Positions 45,153 to 53,882 of a stretch of 64,000 nt of DNA are shown piece after piece. The stretch's first letter is position 1. Every line of letters begins with the position of its first letter. Location of the stretch: contig CAYRRM010000008.1 in the NCBI GenBank assembly GCA_964426675.1, positions 24,861 to 88,860 of the forward strand. Direction: 5' to 3'. A program made the translations under genes and the position numbers. The notes below the pieces were generated by a model. That model saw only the letters and a program-made list of their open reading frames with translations, was not told where the DNA came from and made no database searches. The DNA is from DYMC01 sp035406705. Lineage in GTDB: Bacteria > Verrucomicrobiota > Lentisphaeria > Victivallales > GWF2-50-93.

Positions 45153-46618
45153 TTTACAATTAGGTTTATTGTTTTATTTGATTTTACAGTAACGACAGGT
45201 TCATCAGATATAGAATTTCGTTTTTCGCATTTTAGATTTATTATTCCATCATTTCCAAAGGGGTAATTTTCTACGCCGTGAGTATCTAATAATCTTATGT
45301 CCCATATGATTTGATTATTCGGGACGTCGGGGCGAACTCCAAGATAATATTCCAAAAATACTGCTATTGGTGGTACGCCTCCCCATCCAACAAAATCTTT
45401 CATTGCTGGTTTACCGGGTTCTTCAAATTCTGGAGAGTAGTTTTCAAAAACAGTTCCGTATTTTTTAAAGACAGCCCAGACGTTTTTGAGATGATTTTCT
45501 GCTATTTCAAACGCGAGATCATCTTCTCCGATTTTTGTTAGCCCCCTTAAAATCATATAATTTGTTGGAGGCCATACTGAGCCGAGCCAGTATCCTCCAT
45601 CGCTTTTATATGCCGGGTGATTAGCATTTATTGATGGAACTCTATGTGGGCGGTTAAATTGTTTTTCGTCCTTCAGGTTAGAAATAAAAGTATCAAGTCT
45701 TTCTTCGGGAACAGCATCCGCAATAAGCCCCCAGAAAGCGCCGACACTTTTTACTGAATTTAAAGTCCCGTCTCTATATCTATCGAAATAAAAAGATTCT
45801 TTTTCGTTCCACATTTTTTCATTTATGAACTGTTGGAGAAATTCAGCTTCTATTTCGAGAAATTTTACTTCATCTTTTCTTCCTAAGATTTCTGCTATTT
45901 TTAAGAGATTTTTTGCAGAAAATAAAGCTTGAAAATTCGCATCAATCCAGCTGAGAAAACCGTGATGGGCATTTTGCATTTGCAGATTATCATCTTTAAG
46001 GCGTGGCTGATTATCCATTCCGCAACCATATCCTGTATTCCAGTATGAGCCGTCAGGCCAGCTTCTGAAAAGCCGAGTCCATTCATGGTATGCTACCAAT
46101 GGAGGAAAAATCATTTCAAGTCTTTTTTTGTCGGCATAGTTAAGGTAATGTTCAAATTCACTCCAATGCATTATGTTAGGACCGGTGCTTACTGGATCAT
46201 ACGCTTCCCATCTGTATACACCTGTATCATTATGGATCTCACGAGAAATATATCCATCAGCTTCCTGTTTGCAGTAGAAGTTGTCTAATGTTCTCTGGAA
46301 ATTAAAAGCTCTTCTACCGTATTTTCCAAACATGAGTATGAAAACTGAATCCCACATAAAAATATAATTATTAAAAGCAGTATCTATGTAATTTGCTATA
46401 AATCCATTTTCCTGTGTTGCTGGTTTGAGATTTTTGAAAGCAATTTCCCATACTTTCCAATAACAGTCAATTGCAATTGAGTTTCGGTTAAGGAAAGGTT
46501 TAGGTAATAGGTTTTTCACTTCGTTGAATGATGGCAGATTTGTTCTCTCTGGTTCCATTGAGATAAATTTGTTTTCATCAACCCATTTGTTTTTTATGAC
46601 ATATCTTGTTTTTTGCAT
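45119..46618 (-). CDS. GH63/MGH1-like (alpha/alpha)6 glycosidase
   Basis: The 499-residue protein lacks a signal peptide and resembles the trehalase/GH63 group. It shows FMWDSVFILMFGKYGRRAF (about residues 91-109), GYISREI (about 126), WNTGYGCGMDNQPR (about 200) and a late WLGSVWPPTNYMILRGL (about 358-374). Mannosylglycerate hydrolase MGH1 and similar trimming enzymes have this layout. It hydrolyses a small glycoside or oligosaccharide in the cytoplasm. It is the first gene of the operon with the prenyl synthase, ABC exporter and DUF1854 genes. Confidence 0.77.
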   Translation of the reverse strand: MQKTRYVIKNKWVDENKFISMEPERTNLPSFNEVKNLLPKPFLNRNSIAIDCYWKVWEIAFKNLKPATQENGFIANYIDTAFNNYIFMWDSVFILMFGKYGRRAFNFQRTLDNFYCKQEADGYISREIHNDTGVYRWEAYDPVSTGPNIMHWSEFEHYLNYADKKRLEMIFPPLVAYHEWTRLFRSWPDGSYWNTGYGCGMDNQPRLKDDNLQMQNAHHGFLSWIDANFQALFSAKNLLKIAEILGRKDEVKFLEIEAEFLQQFINEKMWNEKESFYFDRYRDGTLNSVKSVGAFWGLIADAVPEERLDTFISNLKDEKQFNRPHRVPSINANHPAYKSDGGYWLGSVWPPTNYMILRGLTKIGEDDLAFEIAENHLKNVWAVFKKYGTVFENYSPEFEEPGKPAMKDFVGWGGVPPIAVFLEYYLGVRPDVPNNQIIWDIRLLDTHGVENYPFGNDGIINLKCEKRNSISDEPVVTVKSNKTINLIVKWGKQKKIVTT

Positions 46619-46714
46619 ATATTTTACCTATGTTAATTCAGTTGATATAAAACGTTTTTTTATTAGTAATATTGTGGCAGTATTTCTATGTTTTGCAAGA
46701 GATTTTTGAATTTT

Positions 46715-47620
46715 TTATCTGTTTATATTTAGCCATCTACGGTGAGTCCAACACCATTGTTCAGGGTTTTCCCTAATTAATTCTTCTATTTGAGAAGTAT
46801 AAAGTTGAACAGTATCTTCAATACTACGTTTTGCATCATAAATTATAGGGTCTTTTAATTTAATTTTATATTTAAGATGTCCAATTCTTTCGCAAACGGC
46901 TACAAATATTGGAGTGAGAGTTTTGTTATGCAAAATTACAGGAGATTTATGTGCTCTAGCTGGTTGTCCAAAGAATTTTACTTCTACTCCTTCGCTTTTA
47001 CTAGTATGTTGATCAGCTATGATACATATGGATTCCTTATTTTTTAGGCTCTTAAGGAGTTTTCTTAAGGAATTTTCCTTTGGGATAAGTTGCACCCCAT
47101 ATCCAATTCTCCTTGCTATGACTCTTGTTTCCATAAGGGGATTATCTAATTTTCGCATAACAGTTAAAATTTTTCTTCCTGTGATTGCGCAGTAAATGAT
47201 TCCTGCAACTTCCCAATTCCCATAATGTGCAGTAATTACAATAGCGTTTTCAGCGGTTGGGCTTAAAAATTTTTTTATTGAATCTGGATTGCCTTCAAGT
47301 TTTACAGCTTCAATTATTTTTTCTTTTGAATTATAAACTTTTTTAAATTTGATTGTGTCTACAAAAACATTTGCAAAATGAATAAAATTTTTTTTTGCAA
47401 GAATTCTGGCTTTTGCGAGATCAGCAGTAATCCCTGCATGTATCAGATGCTGAATTGTTCTTTTTCTGTGTTTGAAATCAAAAAAGAACACTAACTTTGC
47501 TATGATTTCAGAAACTTTATATGCAAAATTCATCGGTAATAAAGAAAAAAGTAATTCGATAAAAAACAAAGGTATAAATTCAGCCAATGAAATGAGGAAA
47601 TATTTTCTTTTTCTTGCCAT
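46715..47620 (-). CDS. Lipid A biosynthesis lauroyl-type acyltransferase (LpxL/HtrB family)
   Basis: The 301-residue protein has an N-terminal membrane helix, the acyltransferase motif ITAHYGNWEVAG (about residues 130-141, H-x4-E) and a C-terminal NPEQWCWTHRRW (about 285-296) that is diagnostic of LpxL/HtrB. It adds a secondary acyl chain to lipid A on the inner leaflet. It follows the ion transporter gene by 8 bp. It shows that lipid A is acylated in this organism. Confidence 0.9.
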   Translation of the reverse strand: MARKRKYFLISLAEFIPLFFIELLFSLLPMNFAYKVSEIIAKLVFFFDFKHRKRTIQHLIHAGITADLAKARILAKKNFIHFANVFVDTIKFKKVYNSKEKIIEAVKLEGNPDSIKKFLSPTAENAIVITAHYGNWEVAGIIYCAITGRKILTVMRKLDNPLMETRVIARRIGYGVQLIPKENSLRKLLKSLKNKESICIIADQHTSKSEGVEVKFFGQPARAHKSPVILHNKTLTPIFVAVCERIGHLKYKIKLKDPIIYDAKRSIEDTVQLYTSQIEELIRENPEQWCWTHRRWLNINR

Positions 47621-47628
47621 TATTAAAT

Positions 47629-49095
47629 TTAGTGATGAGGGATTGATGCTTCCTTAGTTTTAGAAATTTCTTGAGTTTTTTGAGGCATAAAATTTTTAAG
47701 TCCCGCAAAAATAATCCACGAAAGTAGAAGAGTTGCAAATGCAGTAATTAATCCAATTTTTAACCAGTCAAAAAACTTTACATGGATTTTCGAGCGTTTT
47801 TCGAGCATCCCAAGAGCAACAATATTCGCAGTGCTGCCAATCATAGTAATATTTCCGCCAAAACAAGCACCAAAAAGAAGAGCCCACCATAGAGGAAAGG
47901 CGTTTACTGTTTTTGACAATTCTTCTATTACAGGACAGAAGGCGGCTACAAAAATTACATTATCAATGAATGCAGAACCAATGGCTGATATAATCATGGT
48001 AAGGGGAATCAAAATAGATATGTTGGATCCACAAATTCGAGAAAATTTTTCTGCCATAAGGGATGTCACGTGTGTGTGTTCAAGTGTTCCTGCTACGGCA
48101 AAAAGTAACATAAAAAAGAGCAGGGTCCACCAGTCAACTTCTCTCTCTACGTAGTGCCTTGCACGATCCCGCTTGAAAAACATTATTAAACCAGAACATA
48201 TCAAAGGAGCAATAAGCAAAATGCTATTTTTCTCAAGATTGAATAATTTTTCAAGTTGATGATGTGATGCAATAAACAGAATAGTAAAAATCATAACTAC
48301 AAGACCCTGTTTATAAGGGACTTGTATTTTTGGTACAAGACTTAAATCTTTAGATAACCTATCCTGTAGTTTTTCATCGAAAATCTTTAAGTCTTTTTTA
48401 TAATAGATCATGGAAATGAAGATACATAAAAGCAAAGAAATTAACATTGTTGGAAATGCCCAGATTATAAAATCCTCAAAGGTAAGACCAGCTCTTGTCC
48501 CAATGAAAATTCCAACAGGATTGCCCATCATTGTGCCTGCACTGCCGACATTTGTACTCAGAACACATATTATAATATAGGGAGCTGGATTTATTTTTAG
48601 TCTTTCAGAAACCTGAAATATTAAAGTAGAAATAAATATTATGGAAGTAACTTCATCTACTGCGCAGGCGAGTAATGCAGAAGCTATAGCCGTAGTGAAG
48701 ATAAACTTTCTCGCTGAAATATTGGGCATCGAAACTATTAATTGAACTATCCACGTAAAGAAACCAAGGTCCCTGAGCGCACCAACAACAATCATCATAC
48801 CCACCAGGAAAAGAATAACCGGTAATGCTGCTGATTCAACGAATGTTGGAATATTGAGAGAATTTGTAAAGATCAGAACAGCAAGTCCTATGAAAGCTAT
48901 TGAAAGACGAAAAGACCAAAAAAAAAGCGTTCCTAAAATAATTGACAAAAATACTGCGGAGGAAACTGCTTGTCTGAGGTTAAATACAGTTTTATATCCA
49001 ACAATCGACAGAGTTACGCTTATCAGGATAAGAATAACGAGTTTTCTGAAAATAGATTTTGAATTTAATTCTACAACAGATTCTTCTTCGTGCAT
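47629..49095 (-). CDS. NhaD/ArsB/SLC13-type ion transporter
   Basis: The 488-residue protein has about eleven or twelve hydrophobic helices and the two symmetrical signature loops of the ion-transporter superfamily: GSAGTMMGNPVGIFIG (about residues 186-201) and GGNITMIGSTANIVALG (about 416). CAVDEVTSIIF (about 143) and IDNVIFVAAF (about 375) are further family motifs. It could exchange Na+/H+ or carry dicarboxylates or arsenite. It begins 3 bp after the gene for the PTS-IIA/CBS protein, so regulation by that protein is a natural inference. Confidence 0.8.
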   Translation of the reverse strand: MHEEESVVELNSKSIFRKLVILILISVTLSIVGYKTVFNLRQAVSSAVFLSIILGTLFFWSFRLSIAFIGLAVLIFTNSLNIPTFVESAALPVILFLVGMMIVVGALRDLGFFTWIVQLIVSMPNISARKFIFTTAIASALLACAVDEVTSIIFISTLIFQVSERLKINPAPYIIICVLSTNVGSAGTMMGNPVGIFIGTRAGLTFEDFIIWAFPTMLISLLLCIFISMIYYKKDLKIFDEKLQDRLSKDLSLVPKIQVPYKQGLVVMIFTILFIASHHQLEKLFNLEKNSILLIAPLICSGLIMFFKRDRARHYVEREVDWWTLLFFMLLFAVAGTLEHTHVTSLMAEKFSRICGSNISILIPLTMIISAIGSAFIDNVIFVAAFCPVIEELSKTVNAFPLWWALLFGACFGGNITMIGSTANIVALGMLEKRSKIHVKFFDWLKIGLITAFATLLLSWIIFAGLKNFMPQKTQEISKTKEASIPHH

Positions 49096-49098
49096 AAT

Positions 49099-50025
49099 TT
49101 ACTCCCAGAAGAATTTTCTTACGAATTCTGCAATGCGAATTGTGCCGGACAATTTACCTTTATCTGTTACTATAATAAGTCTTGTCTTGCGCATAATAAA
49201 CACTTTTGCTACTTGAATCGCTGGTATATTTGACTCAATTGAAATAAAATCGGGGCGCATGATATCAGCAAGTTTTATTTCTTTTTCACTCCTGAGGAGT
49301 TCAGCAAAAGGTTGGAATCTTATAATAGGAGTGAGATCATCCATCCATAAAAGATGCTCTGGGAGACTAATCCTTAAAATATCTTCAATGGAAATTATTC
49401 CTCTGATATCTTTTTCTTCATCTATTATTGGTATATCAAAGATAAATTCTGTGGAAAAAATTCTTATAGCATCACTGATAGTATTGGACTCGGTTAATGT
49501 TATTATATTTTCTTTTCTCATTATATCTGCAGCAGTGAGAAAATCAGGTAAATGGGTTGATATGGTGGCGCCTAAAAGATTTATTATCTCTGTTGGTGAG
49601 TTTGCTGTCCTGAGATTTTCAAGTAATTTTGATTTTGTGAATTCTTTAGCCAACGTGGATAAGATTTGCAAATGAAAAGAGGGATCATCTTTTGGCGATA
49701 AAACTAAAAAAACCACAAATACCGGAGGCATTTCGGAGTTAAAATTTATTCCCTCCTTCGATGTGCCAACTGCGACAACAGGCTTTTTTAATCCTGTTAA
49801 TCTCGCATGGGGGACTGCAAGTCCATTTGCAATGACAGTAGGAAACAATTTTTCTCTTTCTATAAGAAAATTCTCAATTGTTTTCTTTTCAAGACCGGCT
49901 ACATTTCTGGAAATTAATTCGGAGAGTTCAGAGATAACTCCGAAACTCTCCTTTGATTTTAAACCGCAAATTACGTTTTCTGGTGTTAAGTAATCCTGAA
50001 ACTTTATGGGATTTTCATTTAACAT
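49099..50025 (-). CDS. PTS EIIA(fructose/nitrogen)-type domain fused to two CBS domains
   Basis: The 308-residue protein has an EIIA domain (residues about 8-150). Its phospho-acceptor His is in NGLAVPHARL (about 68-77) and LVLSPKDDPSFHL is present. Two CBS motifs follow (about 168-225 and 250-305: DIPIIDEEKDIRGIISIED and LIIVTDKGKLSGTI). No other PTS protein is in the window. The fusion could sense both phosphorelay state and adenine nucleotides and gate the transporter encoded 3 bp downstream. Confidence 0.83.
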   Translation of the reverse strand: MLNENPIKFQDYLTPENVICGLKSKESFGVISELSELISRNVAGLEKKTIENFLIEREKLFPTVIANGLAVPHARLTGLKKPVVAVGTSKEGINFNSEMPPVFVVFLVLSPKDDPSFHLQILSTLAKEFTKSKLLENLRTANSPTEIINLLGATISTHLPDFLTAADIMRKENIITLTESNTISDAIRIFSTEFIFDIPIIDEEKDIRGIISIEDILRISLPEHLLWMDDLTPIIRFQPFAELLRSEKEIKLADIMRPDFISIESNIPAIQVAKVFIMRKTRLIIVTDKGKLSGTIRIAEFVRKFFWE

Positions 50026-50030
50026 TTTAG

Positions 50031-50357
50031 TTAGTCACCATAAACGGTGGTTTTATATGTTCCTATCAGGCCAAGGAAATTGTTTGCGTAATAATCAACA
50101 TATTTTATCTTTTTTAAACCTCCATTTTTTACGGCTTGCTCAATGCTTGCATCACCAAAAGCAACAAGCCCGAGGTAAGATCTTGCCTCAGAAACCCCTG
50201 ATTTTGTGTAAAGAATTTCTCCATCAGCAGATGATACAGGAAGTTTCACATCTGTGAAAATTGCCCCCTGTGGAATAGCAGTTGCGCATCCACCTACTGC
50301 AAGAACGGTTAGCGCCAACGCAGTTCCTTTTAGCCATTTTTCTACGTTCTTTCTCAT
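50031..50357 (-). CDS. TRL-like family lipoprotein
   Basis: The 108-residue protein has a lipoprotein signal with VLAVGGCATA (Cys at about 24). The body matches the TRL family (PF13146): GAIFTDVKLP, then SYLGLVAFGDASIEQAVKNG and KIKYVDYYANNFLGLIGTYKT. Members are small predicted periplasmic lipoproteins of unknown function. The start follows GGAGAGAAAA. It ends 5 bp before the PTS-IIA/CBS gene, so it could be part of the same transcript. Confidence 0.83.
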   Translation of the reverse strand: MRKNVEKWLKGTALALTVLAVGGCATAIPQGAIFTDVKLPVSSADGEILYTKSGVSEARSYLGLVAFGDASIEQAVKNGGLKKIKYVDYYANNFLGLIGTYKTTVYGD

Positions 50358-50533
50358 TTTTCTCTCCTTTTTTAATTTTTTGTTATTAAAAGGGAAATTT
50401 CTACGAAAAATATAACATTTTGCAATAAATTCAAATGTAAGTATTTCTTTTATAAAGTTGAAATTTAAAGATTTAGCATTAGTTTTAATGTTTTTCTGAA
50501 AGATGCCTAAAATATAAAATCAGGAGTACATTA

Positions 50534-51187
50534 ATGATAAAAAAGAAAAATCTCATCTTTTTAGGAGCTCCCGGTGCTGGAAAGGGAACGCTTGCGCAGA
50601 TTCTTTGTGAAAATGAAAAGTTAGCTCATATTTCTACCGGAGATATTTTACGCGGAGAAATTGCTAAAGGCTCTGAATTAGGACTCAAAGCAAAACATTA
50701 CGTAACTACTGGTGGACTCGTACCAGATGAAATTGTTGCTGAAATGGTTGCCAGACGCCTCGCTGAAGCAGATTGTCAGGATGGTTTTGTTCTGGATGGC
50801 TTTCCAAGAACTATACCCCAGGCAAAATTGCTTGAAAATGCACTTGCAAATATCTCTAAAAAAATTGATTCCGTAGTATATTTTCACGCAGAGGAAGAAC
50901 TACTTATAAAAAGATTAACAGCGAGACTTACGTGCAAAAAGTGCGGGACAAATTTTAACAAAATATATAGCCCACCATTGAAAGAAAATATATGTGACAG
51001 GTGTGGAGGAGAATTATATCAACGACCTGATGATTCTTTAGAGACTGCGCAGAGTAGATTAAAGTTATATAAAGAACAAACTGCTCCTTTAATACCTTAT
51101 TATAAGGAAAGAAAATTGTTACTTCAGCTTGACGCCTCTTTGAGCAAGGATAAATCATATCCAGCTCTTGTAAAATTACTCAGTTAA
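50534..51187 (+). CDS. adk: Adenylate kinase
   Basis: The 217-residue protein has the P-loop GAPGAGKGT (residues 10-18), DGFPRTIPQA (about 88-97) and a long LID domain with a Cys4 zinc site: CKKCGTNF then CDRCGG (about 135-158). It interconverts ATP, AMP and ADP. It is the first gene of adk-map-infA, an order derived from the spc ribosomal operon. Here it is not preceded by secY or ribosomal genes; a lipoprotein gene lies divergently upstream. Confidence 0.96.
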   Translation: MIKKKNLIFLGAPGAGKGTLAQILCENEKLAHISTGDILRGEIAKGSELGLKAKHYVTTGGLVPDEIVAEMVARRLAEADCQDGFVLDGFPRTIPQAKLLENALANISKKIDSVVYFHAEEELLIKRLTARLTCKKCGTNFNKIYSPPLKENICDRCGGELYQRPDDSLETAQSRLKLYKEQTAPLIPYYKERKLLLQLDASLSKDKSYPALVKLLS

Positions 51188-51192
51188 AGGCA

Positions 51193-51972
51193 ATGAATAA
51201 TAAGCTTGATTTTGTAATTCATTCGTCGGATGAGATTTGCGAAATTCGCAAAGCCGCAAGGATTGCTGCTGAGGTCAGGGAAAAATTAAGGCAAATAGTA
51301 ATTCCTGGAATGAATACAGCGGATATTGACGAACTTGCGAATAGATTGATTTTACAGGCCGGCGCTGTAAGTGCGTTTTATGGATATAGGGATTTTCCCG
51401 GTCATATATGTATTTCAGTTAATGATGAAGTCGTTCACGGGATTGGGGTAAAAGATAAGGTAGTTCAAAATGGAGATTTACTTAGTCTTGATATTGGCGT
51501 GGATATTGGAGGTTTTATAGGGGATACTGCTATAAGTTTTGTAGTAGGATCAAAACCTATTTTGCGTCATGTTCGTTTTCTATTGGAAAAAACTCATGAA
51601 GCTCTAATTGCTGGTATAAATGCGGCAAAATCTGGGAATAGAGTTCGTCATATAAGCGAAGCAATACAGAAAGTTGCGGATAATGCTAAATTGGGTATTG
51701 TGCGGGAATATGTAGGGCATGGAGTTGGCAAAAAACTTCATGAACCTCCGGAAATCCCAAATTTTATAAGTTCTAATTCGGGCCCCATTCTGCAAAATGG
51801 CATGATTCTTGCGATAGAACCAATGTTTAATTTGGGGACACATAAAGTAAAAGTTGATAAAGATAACTGGACAGTTCGTACATGTGATGGTAAATTATCA
51901 GCACATTTTGAACACATGATATTAATTAATGATGATAAACCGGAGGTGCTTACTTGGCCAAAGATGATGTAA
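51193..51972 (+). CDS. map: Methionine aminopeptidase
   Basis: The 259-residue type I enzyme carries all five metal ligands: DIGVDIGGFIGDTA (Asp at about 97 and 108), GHGVGKKLHEPPEIPN (His at about 176), AIEPMF (Glu about 204) and HFEHMIL (Glu about 239). It removes N-terminal Met from nascent proteins. It starts 5 bp after adk and overlaps infA by 19 bp. A perfect palindrome at 51239, the last one before the right flank, is read as CEIR. Confidence 0.96.
   Translation: MNNKLDFVIHSSDEICEIRKAARIAAEVREKLRQIVIPGMNTADIDELANRLILQAGAVSAFYGYRDFPGHICISVNDEVVHGIGVKDKVVQNGDLLSLDIGVDIGGFIGDTAISFVVGSKPILRHVRFLLEKTHEALIAGINAAKSGNRVRHISEAIQKVADNAKLGIVREYVGHGVGKKLHEPPEIPNFISSNSGPILQNGMILAIEPMFNLGTHKVKVDKDNWTVRTCDGKLSAHFEHMILINDDKPEVLTWPKMM
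51239..51249. repeat. Dispersed palindrome, copy 15
   Basis: GCGAAATTCGC in map, read as CEIR as in copy 11. It is the rightmost perfect copy in the window. Confidence 0.85.
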
Positions 51973-52172
51973 TTACAGTTGAGGGGGTGGTAAAAGAATT
52001 ACTACCAAATACTATGTTTAGGGTTGAATTGCCAAACGGGCATAAAGTACTCGCTCATATAAGCGGGAAAATGAGGCTGAATTTTATCCGAATTTTGCCA
52101 GGAGATGTTGTTGTTATGGAAATGTCCCCATACGATATGACAAAGGCAAGGATAATTTTCAGAAAAAAATGA
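51954..52172 (+). CDS. infA: Translation initiation factor IF-1
   Basis: The 72-residue OB-fold protein begins at TTG (51954) after a strong GGAGGT. It reads MAKDDVITVEGVV, PNTMFRVELPNGHKVLAHISGK and a C-terminal SPYDMTKARIIFRKK, the full IF-1 pattern. It lies within the map/IF-1 overlap, so its translation is coupled to map. rpmJ and ribosomal genes do not follow, which is unusual for this gene. Confidence 0.95.
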   Translation: MAKDDVITVEGVVKELLPNTMFRVELPNGHKVLAHISGKMRLNFIRILPGDVVVMEMSPYDMTKARIIFRKK

Positions 52173-52378
52173 AAGAAAATGATTTAAATTCTGATTCTAC
52201 ACAAAAAATTCCGAGACTGAAAAAACCGGAAAAAAAACTTATTCCTATCGTTTGTTCATGGTGCAAAAAAATATATAAATTATCTGAATGGAATGTTGAG
52301 CACAACAAAAAAACAGGTATTTCTCACGGAATATGTGAGGAATGCTTAAAGAAGTTTGAGCGGGAACAAAAGAAATAA
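52169..52378 (+). CDS. Small zinc-finger-like protein
   Basis: The 69-residue protein has a Lys/Pro-rich start, then CSWCKKIYKLSEW (about residues 29-41) and SHGICEECLKKFE (about 52-64). The two CXXC pairs and the SHGIC..C motif occur at the ends of PAS/response-regulator proteins and in free-standing small proteins. It overlaps infA by 4 bp and the next gene by 1 bp. A metal-binding regulatory or chaperone role is likely but not defined. Confidence 0.72.
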   Translation: MKENDLNSDSTQKIPRLKKPEKKLIPIVCSWCKKIYKLSEWNVEHNKKTGISHGICEECLKKFEREQKK

Positions 52379-52845
52379 TGAACAATTATGCCAGTAATAA
52401 GGCAAAACTAAAGAGAAAATTGATCTTTTTTATCTTTCTAACTGCGATTTCATTTTTATTAGCATCTGCATTTTCTTATTTTATTCTCATACCAACCCTA
52501 CGTACAGCAAAAACGCCTATGGAACAAGAAAAAGCCCGGATGAGAAAAATCTGTATTGCATTAATTTTATATTCAGCCAGATATGGAGAAGTATTCCCGG
52601 AGAAGTTATCTGAATTATATACAAAAAATTATCTTGATAATATGGAATATTTCGATAGCCCTTATGTTGATGGAAAACCTACTTCACCAGAGGATATAGA
52701 TAATGGAATTGATTATTTATATATGGGCTCATATGAGAAAATTAACGGGGATTATCTTCCTCTCATAAAACTCAATTCAAAAAGTATCGATCTGGTAGCA
52801 TTTGTCTCAAAGAAAGATATAAAATTCAATAAATTAGAAAAATAA
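52378..52845 (+). CDS. Membrane-anchored protein of unknown function, pilin-like C-terminus
   Basis: The 155-residue protein has one transmembrane segment (IFFIFLTAISFLLASAFSYF, residues about 15-34). An exported domain follows with ARMRKICIALILYSARYGEVFPEKLSEL, a pattern resembling the soluble part of type II secretion pseudopilins, but the canonical FTLIE start is absent. It ends the adk-map-infA cluster. Function unknown. Confidence 0.6.
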   Translation: MNNYASNKAKLKRKLIFFIFLTAISFLLASAFSYFILIPTLRTAKTPMEQEKARMRKICIALILYSARYGEVFPEKLSELYTKNYLDNMEYFDSPYVDGKPTSPEDIDNGIDYLYMGSYEKINGDYLPLIKLNSKSIDLVAFVSKKDIKFNKLEK

Positions 52846-52868
52846 AAAATAAATTCAATATAACATTT

Positions 52869-53882
52869 TTACTTTCTTGTAATAGTAAGTTTGATTTGCC
52901 ATTCATCTTTACTTCCAGGCTTTATACTTCGACTTTCCTTAATTTTATATGCTTTTTCGAGAGATTCCTCTTGCGATGTAGATGGTTCTGGAGCAATATG
53001 ATTTTGCCCATTTACATTGCCTTCACTTGTCCACACAGCAAGGTAAGGAAATTTTTCTGCTGGCCAATTTATGATGAGTTTTGTATTGTCTGGATGGGAT
53101 ATTATAACTTCACCTTTATTTAATTTTTCAGTAAAAAATTTCCAATATCTTCCTGAATTGCTTGTAAACATTTTTTCAAAGAAAAGAGTGTTGTCTTCAT
53201 TTCTGATCTCTGAGAGAGTTCTAATCTCTCCCATTTTTCCAAGCCACCCATTTCTTGAAAAAGCTACTTTTATTTTCATTTCTGGTGGTAGTTCAACTTT
53301 TGAACCAGTTTCTGCACGAAGTATTGGATGAAATGTGTAAATGTATGGTAAACTTTGAGAACTTTTATTTGTGATACAGTAATCCAGAATGATTGAATTT
53401 TTATCAAGTTTTATCGAACGAGAGAAAAGATATGGTAATTCAAACCCAGTTGTTTCCATTAAAATTTTCTCATCATCATATAAAAAATATTGCCATTTTT
53501 TTCTGTATAAATCCCCGTGGGGATGTAATTTTAGTCCTTTTAACTCACCGTCAGGCATTACACATTCCTCCATAGTTGGGAAGATTTCATCAATACCATC
53601 AAATTCTGTATCTTTATAAGTCATGTCAGATTTTCTTGATTTGTAAGGTTTTCCTCTGTCGAGGAATTCTTTCCCATCTATACTCTTGATAGATATTATT
53701 TTCCCCCCAAGCTCAGGAAGAATTTTTACTGATAAATAAGAATTCGATAAAGTGATACAGGGGGTTTTAGCACCGTCTGTAAGTTCTATATATGAAATCT
53801 CTCGAATCGTTGTACTACTGCATCCGACAATAAATGATGAAATCATAATAAATAAAATTAAAGTTTTTATTTTTCTATTCAA
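52869..53882 (-). CDS. Lipoprotein with galactose-mutarotase-like domain
   Basis: The 337-residue protein starts at TTG 53882, behind GGAG, with a lipoprotein signal (FIVGC, Cys about 21). The body has the galactose-mutarotase fold pattern (LSVKILPELGGKIISI, HPHGDLY, TFHPILRAETG, HPDNTKLIINW). The family includes aldose epimerases and DUF5107 domains. It starts 8 bp inside the end of the upstream 776-residue gene, so the pair is cotranslated. It is probably periplasmic or attached to the outer membrane and acts on sugars. Confidence 0.7.
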   Translation of the reverse strand: MNRKIKTLILFIMISSFIVGCSSTTIREISYIELTDGAKTPCITLSNSYLSVKILPELGGKIISIKSIDGKEFLDRGKPYKSRKSDMTYKDTEFDGIDEIFPTMEECVMPDGELKGLKLHPHGDLYRKKWQYFLYDDEKILMETTGFELPYLFSRSIKLDKNSIILDYCITNKSSQSLPYIYTFHPILRAETGSKVELPPEMKIKVAFSRNGWLGKMGEIRTLSEIRNEDNTLFFEKMFTSNSGRYWKFFTEKLNKGEVIISHPDNTKLIINWPAEKFPYLAVWTSEGNVNGQNHIAPEPSTSQEESLEKAYKIKESRSIKPGSKDEWQIKLTITRK

